Below are positions 1 to 7,860 of a stretch of DNA of 64,000 nt, in pieces. Both the position numbers and the translations under genes were made by a program. The stretch is taken from positions 62,001 through 126,000 of the forward strand of contig NZ_BCSH01000009.1 in assembly GCF_001570765.1 (NCBI RefSeq), written 5' to 3'. Below the pieces are notes generated by a model. It did no database searches, was not told where the DNA came from, and saw nothing but the letters and a program-made list of their open reading frames with translations. Source of the DNA: Nocardiopsis listeri NBRC 13360 (GTDB lineage Bacteria > Actinomycetota > Actinomycetes > Streptosporangiales > Streptosporangiaceae). How positions within the stretch are numbered: the stretch's first letter is position 1; each line of letters starts with the position of its first letter.

Positions 1-17
1 CAGAAACAGGGGGAAGC

Positions 18-851
18 ATGACCACCACGCACACCTCGCACTCGGGCCTCGTGCTGCCGGGGCTCGGGTTCGGTACGTACAAGCTCAATGGAGCGGAAGG
101 CGTCGACGGGATCTCCCGTGCGATCGCCAAGGGGTACACCCTGCTCGACTCGGCCTTCAACTACGAGAACGAGGGCGCGGTGGGCCGTGCGGTTCGCGCG
201 TCGGGCGTCGACCGCGACGGCCTGATCGTCACCTCGAAGCTTCCGGGCCGGCACCAGAAGTATGACAAGGCCATACGCACGATCGAGGAGAGCGTCTACC
301 GGACCGGGCTCGACCACCTCGACCTCTACCTCATCCACTGGCCGAATCCGAAGCAGGGACTGTACGTGCAGGCGTGGGAGGCACTGATCGAAGCGCGAGA
401 GCGTGGCCTCGTTCGCGCGATCGGTGTCTGCAACTTCTTGCCCGAACACCTCGAAACCCTCCAGAAGCGCACCGGCGTACTACCCGACGTCAACCAGATC
501 GAGCTGCACCCGTACTTTCCCCAGACCGAACAGCTCGCCTACGACTCCGAGCACGGCATCCTCACCCAGGCGTGGAGTCCGCTCGGGCGCGGCAACGATC
601 TGCTCGATCGTGACGACATAGGCGCGATCGCTCGGGATCATGGCGCCACACCCGGGCAGGTGGTGCTCGCCTGGCAGATCGCGCGTGGCGCCATCCCGTT
701 GCCGAAAGCCGCCTCCGACGAACGTCAAGTCGAGAACCTCGGCACGCTCGATGTCACCCTCACCGACACCGAGGTCGCGGCGATCACGGCCTTGGGGCGC
801 CCTGACGGCCGATTGGCGGGTCAGGACCCCGCCACGTACGAGGAGTTCTGA
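18..851 (+). CDS. Aldo/keto reductase family protein
   Basis: 277 aa, the usual length of small bacterial AKRs (2,5-diketo-D-gluconate reductase-like) that reduce aldehydes and ketones with NADPH in the cytoplasm. The catalytic tetrad is visible: Asp44 (LLDSAFNYEN), Tyr49, Lys74 (TSKLPG) and His107 (LIHWPNP). The NADPH-binding C-terminal part is recognisable in IPLPKAASDERQVENL. The ATG follows a GGGGGAAGC ribosome site near the window edge. The next gene is 650 bp downstream on the other strand, so no operon partner is visible. The substrate cannot be told from sequence. Confidence 0.93.
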   Translation: MTTTHTSHSGLVLPGLGFGTYKLNGAEGVDGISRAIAKGYTLLDSAFNYENEGAVGRAVRASGVDRDGLIVTSKLPGRHQKYDKAIRTIEESVYRTGLDHLDLYLIHWPNPKQGLYVQAWEALIEARERGLVRAIGVCNFLPEHLETLQKRTGVLPDVNQIELHPYFPQTEQLAYDSEHGILTQAWSPLGRGNDLLDRDDIGAIARDHGATPGQVVLAWQIARGAIPLPKAASDERQVENLGTLDVTLTDTEVAAITALGRPDGRLAGQDPATYEEF

Positions 852-1503
852 GGCGAAGACGTGCATGGCATGGCCGAGCCCGTCTCGACCGCCTCTGACA
901 CGAATGGATCCTCCCGGCGACCACCACACTCGCCGCATCCGGTGTCGTTCCGGCGCACTGATTCGGTCACACATTCTCCGATACGGCATCCGACCACACG
1001 ACGACCCCATCGCCTGATCGATTTTTAGCGGCGCAGACCGCCTGCTTCAGCCGTGGGGAGGAAGTCAACTTGTCAAAGGTCGGTACCTCGACCACGAAAT
1101 GGTCTTCTGTGTAAGGGCCTCGCTCGGTACTGACGGGTGAACCGGTCGCCTACGTGGTCCTTGGCGTTGTTCGGGGCCCTCGGGCCGGCCTCGGTGGTGC
1201 AGGTGTACGAGGTGGCCGAAGTAGTGGTCATCGGCAACGGCACCCGAGCCGCACGCGCCCACCGGCTGGGCGTGGGCTCCTCCGAGGTCTCACCCACGTG
1301 CGAGTCGCAGCCCTCGACGGTGTGAGATGGGCGGGTGTTCGCACGCCGCCGGTGCAGGGCCACCGCCCGCCCGGACTCCATCCGCCCCTGACCTGTGCTT
1401 TCACGTCAGTGACATCAGGAGCCTGCACGAACTCCGACCTTCCGTTCTCGGTAAGGCGTTGACGGGCGAGTGGCCACAACACTTCGGACAACGATGAACC
1501 GGG
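852..1503. other. Gene-poor stretch between the AKR and the PGA hydrolase gene
   Basis: About 650 bp without a convincing gene. Short reading frames exist on both strands (for example 1137-1325 plus and 1073-1381 minus), but none shows a recognisable family, and they overlap each other. The only structure I can name is the IS200/IS605-end-like segment at 1037-1069. The rest may be a decayed mobile element. Confidence 0.5.
1037..1069. mobile_element. IS200/IS605-type end remnant (putative)
   Basis: The segment includes CTGCTTCAGCCGTGGGGAGG followed by AAGTCAAC. This resembles sequence I associate with IS200/IS605 (tnpA/tnpB) element ends in high-GC actinobacteria. The segment can form a short CTTC/GAAG hairpin (1045-1048 with 1060-1063). 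No tnpA or tnpB gene lies next to it, so it would be a solo end or footprint. The assignment is from memory of the motif, not a database match. Confidence 0.4.
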
Positions 1504-2169
1504 TCAGCGCTGGGCGACGGCCCTTTCGACGGCGGCGATGTAGTCGTCGAAGGCGTCGGTGGGCGTGCGATCGATCATGAGTTCGTCGCGCTGGCCGCGG
1601 GTGAGTTCGAGTTGGACGCCCTCGCCACTCGCGTTGCGGTTGGCGATGTTTTCGGGGCTCTCGCCTTTGAGATGATCGGGGATGGTGTTGGGGACCTCGA
1701 ATCCGGCATCGCGCAGTTCCTCGCGCACGGCGTCACGCAGGTCGGTGTCCAGGCCGCCCACGTAGGTGAGCGCCTCGTCGCCGGCGGCTCCGTGCCAGGA
1801 CACGGTGTAGTCGGAGTCGGCGACGATGTCGACGGTCATGGGCTCGTCGAAGTTGGTGGAGGTGATGTGCAGGACGCTGTTGCCGGTCGACTTGATCCCT
1901 TCGAACGTGGCGAAGGCGTGGTCACCGGACTGGGCCGCGTGGTCGGCGAGTTCGGTGGTGGGGCGTTCGATACCGCCACCGTGGATGGCGATGTGGGCGA
2001 CGTCGGTCTCACCATCCCTGGTGGAACGCCGGTAGTCGGTGCCTTCGGTCTCGTTGGCGGCGAGTTCGGCGTAACTGGAGTAGGTGTCATCGGCGGCCGC
2101 GGGTCCAGCGGGCGCAAGCGGGATGGCGAGAAGGGCCACGGCGGCGACAGTGGCGGTTCTGAGGGGCAT
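1504..2169 (-). CDS. Secreted poly-gamma-glutamate hydrolase-like protein (PghP/DUF867 family)
   Basis: 221 aa with an N-terminal signal peptide (hydrophobic residues 7-26, likely cleavage near AAADD). The mature part resembles the phage-derived zinc peptidase family that cuts gamma-linked polyglutamate. Candidate metal ligands are His63 and Glu68 in HIAIHGGGIERP and His126 in YTVSWHG. Glu189 in GEGVQLELTRGQR is placed like the carboxypeptidase-type catalytic Glu. The family is known from Bacillus phages, where it degrades capsule; here it is chromosomal and exported. It may remodel extracellular polymer or act on competitors' capsules. There is no operon partner; the small Cys-rich gene upstream ends in its own terminator. 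Confidence 0.8.
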   Translation of the reverse strand: MPLRTATVAAVALLAIPLAPAGPAAADDTYSSYAELAANETEGTDYRRSTRDGETDVAHIAIHGGGIERPTTELADHAAQSGDHAFATFEGIKSTGNSVLHITSTNFDEPMTVDIVADSDYTVSWHGAAGDEALTYVGGLDTDLRDAVREELRDAGFEVPNTIPDHLKGESPENIANRNASGEGVQLELTRGQRDELMIDRTPTDAFDDYIAAVERAVAQR

Positions 2170-2253
2170 GTGCGTCCTTCCGAGCGGGGGTGATCGCGGG
2201 GCACATGCTACGGGTCGGTGAACCGACAGACCATGACGTCCGAGTGAAAACGA

Positions 2254-2286
2254 GACGCCCCCACGGCGAAGTACCGTGAGGGCGTC
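2254..2286 (-). terminator. Intrinsic terminator of the small Cys-rich gene
   Basis: GACGCCC (2254-2260) and CACGG (2262-2266) pair with CCGTG (2274-2278) and GGGCGTC (2280-2286) around a 7-nt loop, with one mismatch. On the minus strand the stem is followed by a TTTT run (CTCGTTTTC). It sits 10 bp beyond the stop of the 2296-2601 gene. Confidence 0.75.
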
Positions 2287-2295
2287 CCGGAACGT

Positions 2296-2601
2296 CTAAC
2301 GGGTGTTGGCCTCGCGCACCGAACGGAGGGTCAGGAGCCGGTCCCGGTGGCGGCGCTTGCGGTTGCCTTCCTTGTTGAAGGCCTGCCACTCGGCGGTGCA
2401 TCCACGCTTGTGGCACCCGGCGCAGCATCCGCGACGAAAGAGCATGGAATCGGGGTGTTCCCAACGGCAGTGGGTCGTCGGTTCCTCGCGGGTCGGGCCG
2501 GGCGGCAGGTCGCAGTCACCCCATCGGTGGTCGTGCATCGCTGACGGAGAGTGTTCGCGGCGGCGTACCCACAGTGGTTTGGTCTTGTCCGTACGGGACA
2601 T
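2296..2601 (-). CDS. Small Cys-rich hypothetical protein
   Basis: 101 aa, basic, starting MSRTDKTKPLWVRRREH. This start is chosen because GAAAGGAACGAG precedes the ATG, whereas an upstream in-frame ATG at 2625 has no ribosome site. Four cysteines fall in the middle (CCAGCHKRGC plus CDLPPG), which could bind a metal. The N-terminus and the frequent His, Arg and Trp are typical of a small actinobacterial protein of unknown function that I recognise only as hypothetical. It has its own terminator downstream. No function is assigned. Confidence 0.7.
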   Translation of the reverse strand: MSRTDKTKPLWVRRREHSPSAMHDHRWGDCDLPPGPTREEPTTHCRWEHPDSMLFRRGCCAGCHKRGCTAEWQAFNKEGNRKRRHRDRLLTLRSVREANTR

Positions 2602-2839
2602 CTCGTTCCTTTCGGAACCCGCCACTCGTGATCCCGGAACCTCCGGGCGAGTGGCTAGGCGTACAGACCCATCACCACCACCTCCTCGAACCGTGTTTCG
2701 ACGTGTATCCGTCGTATCACACGTCCCGCGTCACCGTAATCCCGGATTCCCTGGAGTCGGGGACCTGGAATAGGGAATGTGGAGGTCACGGATCTGCGCG
2801 CTCGCGACGAAAGGCGAATTCACGACCGTCCCCGAGACC

Positions 2840-3868
2840 ATGCTCGCGGCTCGACTGCTGAGACACGGCGGACCCGAAGCCCTGGAGTTGGCCCGTGTGC
2901 GGGTCCCGACGCCGGGAACGGGTGAGGTCCTGGTGCGTGTGGGCGCGGCCGCGTTGAACAACACCGATGTGTGGACCCGGGAGGGCTCCTACGGCCTGCC
3001 GGGTGAACCGATGGCCCGCGCCGGATGGCTCGGAGCGATCGACTTCCCGAGGATTCAAGGGGCCGACATCGCAGGCACCGTCGCGCTGACCGGTGAGGGC
3101 GTCGACTCCGGCTTGCTCGGCGCACGGGTTCTGGTGGACCCGGCCCTCTATGACGGTCCCGGTGAGCACGCCGAACCGGTGGGTCTGCTCGGTAGCGAAC
3201 GCGACGGCGGCTACGCCGAGTACACGGTGGTGGCCGCGGATCGGGTCCACCTCGTCCAGGATTCCCCACTCGGCGATGTCGAACTGGCCTGTCTGCCGAC
3301 CTCCTACGGAACCGCTCTGGGGATGTTGGAGCGAGGGGGAGTGCAAGCAGGTGAAACGGTCGTGGTCACCGGCGCCTCCGGCGGCCTGGGCCTGGCCCTG
3401 GTCCAGCTGGCCGTGGCCCGGGGAGCCCACGTCATCGCCATCAGCAGTTCCTCGAAGCTGGCATCGGTTCGTGAGGCCGGCGCCGGGACGGTATTGGACC
3501 GCGGCACGACGGGTGTGTGGGAACAGGTACCCGAAGGTGTCGACGCGGTGCTCGACGTCGTCGGCGGCCACGGCATCACGGAGGGGATGGACCGACTGCG
3601 CCTCGGTGGGCGATGGGTGATCGGTGGAGCGTTGGGCGGTAACGAGGCCCGGGTGGACGTACGAAGGATCTATACGCGAAGACTGCGCCTCATCGGTTCC
3701 AGCATGCACACTCCGGCACATTTTCATCGGTTGGTGGCCCTGGCCCGTCAAGGGGCGGTCAGCCCGGTGGTGGCCAGCACATACCCCCTCGCAGAGGTGC
3801 ATCGGGCCCAGGCCGCCCTGGGCGAACGTCGTCACGTGGGCAAGCTGGTGTTGACCTTGTCGCCATGA
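2840..3868 (+). CDS. Zinc-binding-type alcohol dehydrogenase / quinone oxidoreductase (MDR family)
   Basis: About 342 aa. The N-terminal GroES-like half begins MLAARLLRHGGPEALE, and the Rossmann half carries TGASGGLGLALVQLA, the usual NADPH motif of quinone oxidoreductases. There are no structural-zinc cysteines, so it belongs to the zinc-free QOR branch despite the family name. An in-frame ATG at 2777 would add 21 residues that do not resemble the family. I prefer 2840 on family alignment, although the AAAGG at about 2810 is too far upstream to decide. The stop lies 1 bp before the orphan CRISPR repeat. Confidence 0.85.
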   Translation: MLAARLLRHGGPEALELARVRVPTPGTGEVLVRVGAAALNNTDVWTREGSYGLPGEPMARAGWLGAIDFPRIQGADIAGTVALTGEGVDSGLLGARVLVDPALYDGPGEHAEPVGLLGSERDGGYAEYTVVAADRVHLVQDSPLGDVELACLPTSYGTALGMLERGGVQAGETVVVTGASGGLGLALVQLAVARGAHVIAISSSSKLASVREAGAGTVLDRGTTGVWEQVPEGVDAVLDVVGGHGITEGMDRLRLGGRWVIGGALGGNEARVDVRRIYTRRLRLIGSSMHTPAHFHRLVALARQGAVSPVVASTYPLAEVHRAQAALGERRHVGKLVLTLSP

Positions 3869-3869
3869 C

Positions 3870-3959
3870 GTCGAGGACCCCGCGCGTGGGGGAGACGGCA
3901 CCGGCGCCTGGCCCTGCGCGTGTGCGAGGTGTCGAGGACCCCGCGCGTGGGGGAGACGG
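3870..3959. CRISPR. Two-repeat, one-spacer mini CRISPR with a distinct type I-E-like repeat
   Basis: A 29-bp sequence occurs identically at 3870-3898 and 3931-3959, separated by a unique 32-bp segment (3899-3930). This is the same 61-bp period as the main arrays. Each copy has a CCCC-GCGCGT-GGGG dyad core. Read on the minus strand it starts CCGTCTCCCCCACGCGCGGG, like other actinobacterial I-E repeats. It differs clearly from the main repeat (GTGAGCCCC...GGATGGACCG), and no third copy or leader was found. It is 2 kb from array 1 and could be a relic or a solo array. Confidence 0.7.
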
Positions 3960-4065
3960 GCTCTGGTGACACCGGCACGGATATCGTCGATGGCCCCGGG
4001 CCGTGATCACGGGTTCCGTCAAGGGTTCCCACGGTCGTGGCCACGCAGAACCGGAAGGACGAACG

Positions 4066-5262
4066 GTGCCGACGAAGGGCTTTCCCCAGAGGGGAGAACG
4101 GAACGAGGATGCCGTGGTCGAGGATGTGGAGGAGTACCTGTTCGAGGTGTTCGCCGACGCCTCACCCGAACAGGCGATCGAGGCTGTCGAGCTGATGCTC
4201 GTGGAACCTTGGCACACAGACGCCGATACCCCCTTCGAACACCGCATCGGCGACATCAGCATCACGTCCAGCGACGACGTCGACCTGCACGAGATCGAGT
4301 TGCTTCGCAGCCCGGACTTCTTCGATGACTCCACCGGTGAGCTGCACGCCGCAGTGCTGGAACAGGCCGAGCCGGTGGCGAACACGATGGAGCGCGCGGC
4401 ACGTGAGGCCTGGGGCGAACCCGCTGTCGTCCAGATCTCGGACGACCCCCACGCCTGCACGGTCCTGGACGTCGTCCTCACCACGCTCGACCACACGACC
4501 GCCCTGGCCTGGCAGCGGGAGGGCCGCTACATCGCCCTGCTCAGGGGCCAGGGCGACAAGGAACTGCGGTTCATGGTGACCTTCCTGGTCCTTTCCCGCG
4601 CCGCCGTGGAGGACGCGGTCTTCGACTTGACGGGCGAAGCTCCACAGGTTTCGGCCGTCGAGGGGCGCCTGGCCGCGACCCTCCCGTCCGGTGCCGTCCT
4701 CCCCGAGCAACTCGGTCGCGCGTGGTCGTTCATGGAGTCACAGGGGTGGTCGGGCCAGGGCGCCAATGGGGAACCGTTCCTGACCCCGTACCCGGGGGAA
4801 TTCCAGCTAGGTCCGGTGTTCTCGGCGGACCTGTCGATTCGCGGGTGGCTGGATCCCGACGCACCCGGGGCCGAGCGCCTCGTCCCGATCGCGGAGACCG
4901 ATGGGTCCGGTGGCCAGGCCCTGCTCTGGTTCGACGACTCCGGTGCTCCTCGCTTCGTGGGATTGTCCTCCGAAGGAGACGAAGCGGTCCGCCTCGCGGA
5001 CGACCCTGTCGACTTCCTGAGGCTGGTCGCGATCGGCTATCCCGAATTCGTCGATTACGCCTTCGGGGCCGAACCCGATGCGTTCGATGATGAGGACGAG
5101 AGTGATGGGCAGGACTCCAAGGAGGCCCACGCTCGGTTCCGTGCCTGGGTCGAATCCGAGTTCGAGGTCACCGTTCCGCGTATGTGGGAAGTACACCCGG
5201 ATAGAGAGTTCCAGGCATGGCTGCGACCGTTGGCCGACGAACACGGGCTCGGCCTCGAATGA
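4066..5262 (+). CDS. Acidic hypothetical protein with a SUKH/SMI1-like C-terminal region
   Basis: 398 aa, strongly acidic, no signal peptide or membrane segment. The GTG start at 4066 is chosen because GGAAGGACGAACG precedes it; an ATG at 4003 has none. The first roughly 190 residues are unfamiliar (MERAAREAWGEPAVVQI region). The C-terminal part, with ALLWFDDSGAPRFVGLSSEG and a later DDPVDFLRLVAIGYPE, resembles SMI1/KNR4 (SUKH) proteins. Many bacterial members of that superfamily are immunity proteins to polymorphic toxins. No toxin gene lies beside it, so an immunity role is only a possibility. The HIT gene follows after 61 bp and may be cotranscribed. Confidence 0.65.
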   Translation: MPTKGFPQRGERNEDAVVEDVEEYLFEVFADASPEQAIEAVELMLVEPWHTDADTPFEHRIGDISITSSDDVDLHEIELLRSPDFFDDSTGELHAAVLEQAEPVANTMERAAREAWGEPAVVQISDDPHACTVLDVVLTTLDHTTALAWQREGRYIALLRGQGDKELRFMVTFLVLSRAAVEDAVFDLTGEAPQVSAVEGRLAATLPSGAVLPEQLGRAWSFMESQGWSGQGANGEPFLTPYPGEFQLGPVFSADLSIRGWLDPDAPGAERLVPIAETDGSGGQALLWFDDSGAPRFVGLSSEGDEAVRLADDPVDFLRLVAIGYPEFVDYAFGAEPDAFDDEDESDGQDSKEAHARFRAWVESEFEVTVPRMWEVHPDREFQAWLRPLADEHGLGLE

Positions 5263-5323
5263 CCGACCGGCAGCCCTGGTAGAACCTCGAAGACGACATT
5301 CGCGCACAAGAAGGGCCATTCCC

Positions 5324-5755
5324 ATGCCGACCCTGTTCTCTAAGATCATCGCCGGCGAGCTCCCCGGACACTTCGTCTGGAAGGACCCCGAGGTCGTGGC
5401 CTTCCTGTCCATCGCCCCGCTACGCCCGGGGCACACCCTGGTCGTCCCCCGAGCCGAGGTCGATCGCTGGACCGAGATCGAACCCGCGCTGCTGACCAGG
5501 TGCATGGAGGTGTCCCAGGCGATCGGGCAGGGTGTGAGAGCGGCTTGGGACGCGCCTCGCGCCGGGGTGGTGATCGCGGGTTTCGAGGTTCCGCACATGC
5601 ACATCCACGTGGCGCCGGTCTGGGACCTGTCCGACTTCGACTTCACCACGGTGGAGGAGCAAGAAGACCGGAGCGTTTTGGAAGCGGCCGCCGAGAAATT
5701 GCGCACGGCCCTCCAGGAGTTGGGCTTTCCTCACGCCGTCCCACCCCGGGTCTGA
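5324..5755 (+). CDS. HIT family nucleotide-binding protein
   Basis: 143 aa, starting MPTLFSKIIAGELPG, a classic HIT N-terminus. The histidine triad HMHIHV lies in the second half and provides the nucleophilic His of a nucleotidyl hydrolase or transferase acting on AMP-linked substrates. A longer open frame reaches back to 5078, but only this ATG, with AAGAAGGGCC upstream, gives the family length. It is cytosolic. The CRISPR leader begins about 85 bp after the stop, and the gene is not part of the cas system. Confidence 0.92.
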   Translation: MPTLFSKIIAGELPGHFVWKDPEVVAFLSIAPLRPGHTLVVPRAEVDRWTEIEPALLTRCMEVSQAIGQGVRAAWDAPRAGVVIAGFEVPHMHIHVAPVWDLSDFDFTTVEEQEDRSVLEAAAEKLRTALQELGFPHAVPPRV

Positions 5756-5840
5756 CCCCCCCATGGTGCCAGGCGAGCGTGGATGCTGTTCTTGCCTGCT
5801 CGCTCAGCGACTCTATGAGCCGCTGCCTCGGGCCGAATAT

Positions 5841-5940
5841 GGGAGCATGGCGAAGACGAAGGTGTGGTTCCGGCCAGGTTTTCACATCGACCGGGGCATA
5901 ACGCGGAGATAACACTCCGCGTTGTTGCAGGTCGTTAACT
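5841..5940 (+). promoter_or_regulatory. CRISPR array 1 leader
   Basis: About 100 bp directly before the first repeat. It shares GGGAGCATG, GAAGACGA, CGGCCAG, ATAACGCGGAGATAAC, TTGCAGGT and TTAACT with the leader of array 2, in the same order. A perfect 9-bp dyad lies at 5900-5908 and 5915-5923 (AACGCGGAG with CTCCGCGTT). The leader is about 40 bp shorter than leader 2. It should hold the pre-crRNA promoter and the Cas1-Cas2 integration signals. Confidence 0.75.
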
Positions 5941-7802
5941 GTGAGCCCCACGCACGTGGGGATGGACCGAACCGTGATCGGTTGGCCGGAGTCATTCGGT
6001 TGTGAGCCCCACGCACGTGGGGATGGACCGGCGGCGCCGGTGCGGGCCACACGGGAGTGGGCGTGAGCCCCACGCACGTGGGGATGGACCGCGGCTCGGC
6101 CCCTGGGTTAGGTGAGTGTCACCGTGAGCCCCACGCACGTGGGGATGGACCTCCAGGTGGCCCCACACCCGGTGCACACCATGCGTGAGCCCCACGCACG
6201 TGGGGATGGACCGGTGTCGCCCCGCGCCAGCAGGCCGGCCCAGATGTGAGCCCCACGCACGTGGGGATGGACCGTCGGACGCGGCAATGACCATTCCCGC
6301 CGGGGCGTGAGCCCCACGCACGTGGGGATGGACCGCGGCGCCTGAGCCAATGCGCCGGACTGTCCGGGTGAGCCCCACGCACGTGGGGATGGACCGTTCC
6401 CCGGTAGAGGACGCGGGCATGGTGGCCCGTGAGCCCCACGCACGTGGGGATGGACCGGGCGAACATGCCGCCGAGGGATCGCAGTTTGCGTGAGCCCCAC
6501 GCACGTGGGGATGGACCGCCCGGGGCCGCCCCACCACACCCCGTCAGGCCGTGAGCCCCACGCACGTGGGGATGGACCGGCCCGTGAGCTGGTCGGACAG
6601 GCTGGCGTCCCGTGAGCCCCACGCACGTGGGGATGGACCGGGCTCACCCCCGGCGAGGGGTGGCTCGAGGTGGTGAGCCCCACGCACGTGGGGATGGACC
6701 GGTCCTGGAGCGTCTGGCGGCCTGGATGAACCCGTGAGCCCCACGCACGTGGGGATGGACCGGCGAACATCATGGCCACCCCGAAGGTCCTAGAGTGAGC
6801 CCCACGCACGTGGGGATGGACCGGCGGCTGGTCGTCACCGAAACCGGGACGGCCAGTGAGCCCCACGCACGTGGGGATGGACCGACATCGCACGGCTCCG
6901 CGCACACCTCGCCTTGGTGAGCCCCACGCACGTGGGGATGGACCGTTCCCACCAAAGTTCCCAGTGGGAACCCCACAGTGAGCCCCACGCACGTGGGGAT
7001 GGACCGGTGAATGATCACTTCGGCCCCGTCTTCGTCAAGTGAGCCCCACGCACGTGGGGATGGACCGTCGTATTCCTCTCCCTATATGGCGTCCTCGTCG
7101 TGAGCCCCACGCACGTGGGGATGGACCGGAACACCACATGACGCACGAACACGCCCCGGAGTGAGCCCCACGCACGTGGGGATGGACCGCCGGGTGTGGC
7201 GGCTAGGACGGCGGCGGCCTGGTGAGCCCCACGCACGTGGGGATGGACCGCCCGGCCAGCACCTGGGACTGGACGTTCTGGCGTGAGCCCCACGCACGTG
7301 GGGATGGACCGCCTGGGGTGCTGGTGTGGACGAAGACCTCCTGGTGAGCCCCACGCACGTGGGGATGGACCGGCGGTGGGGGCCCTGGCCGCCCTGGCCG
7401 ACACGTGAGCCCCACGCACGTGGGGATGGACCGGTGGTGGGCGGTCCCCTCCAGGGCCGCCCCCAGTGAGCCCCACACACGTGGGGATGGACCGGGGACC
7501 GCCCGACCGAGGGGACCGCCCGACCGGTGAGCCCCACGCACGTGGGGATGGACCGAAGGAACGCGCCGCCCCACCAACACCCACCCACATGTGAGCCCCA
7601 CGCACGTGGGGATGGACCGTTGGCCAACGACATCTCCGACGCCTACGGCTGGTGAGCCCCACGCACGTGGGGATGGACCGGCCGGTGGGCTGGACCTGGA
7701 CAAGGTCGCCGCGTGAGCCCCACACACGTGGGGATGGACCGGGCCCGACGTCTCTTTCACCCAGAAGAACGGGGTGAGTCCCCACACCCGAGAAGGCGCG
7801 AA
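5941..7802 (+). CRISPR. CRISPR array 1, type I-E: 30 repeats plus one decayed terminal repeat
   Basis: 29-bp repeats beginning GTGAGCCCCACG and ending GGGGATGGACCG start at 5941 and recur every 61 bp to 7713 (30 copies, 29 spacers). A degenerate copy follows at 7774-7802. Spacers are 32 bp except one of 35 bp (7556-7590). Repeats at 7466 and 7713 carry a G-to-A change in the loop (CACACACG). The leader is at the left and repeat decay at the right, so transcription runs left to right, converging on cas2. The ACCG 3' end matches type I-E repeats cut by Cas6e. Confidence 0.98.
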
Positions 7803-7827
7803 ACCCTTTCGAGTCTCGCGCCTTCTC
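7790..7827. terminator. Bidirectional terminator between array 1 and cas2
   Basis: A perfect 12-bp stem: GAGAAGGCGCGA (7790-7801) with TCGCGCCTTCTC (7816-7827), loop 14 nt, followed on the plus strand by CCTTATTC. It lies between the convergent array 1 and cas2, and its left arm is inside the decayed terminal repeat. Confidence 0.7.
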
Positions 7828-7860
7828 CCTTATTCAATCGGACCGGATGGTCTTCAGCTG

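Noticed and set aside
1137-1325. 62-aa frame MNRSPTWSLALFGALGPASV...
   Set aside because: No family, no convincing ribosome site, overlapped by equally plausible frames on both strands.
2786-3901. 371-aa open frame antisense to the MDR dehydrogenase
   Set aside because: High-GC antisense shadow; no domain, and the sense frame has clear family motifs.
5756-5840. GGCGAGC/GCTCGCT hairpin after the HIT gene as a terminator
   Set aside because: Only about 6 bp of stem and no T tract; too weak to call.
7681-7712. Spacer 29 of array 1 resembles cas6e codons for LDLDKVAA (21 of 25 positions in its core)
   Set aside because: Mismatches fall at third codon positions and the first seven bases differ; this is best explained by a similar short peptide coded in another genome, not self-targeting.
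5992-7787. Several long open frames with repeating PSPRAWGS / SIPTCVGLT / VHPHVRGAH peptides on the minus strand (also 17100-18223)
   Set aside because: They are translations of the CRISPR repeats read in three frames; the periodicity equals the 61-bp repeat-spacer unit.
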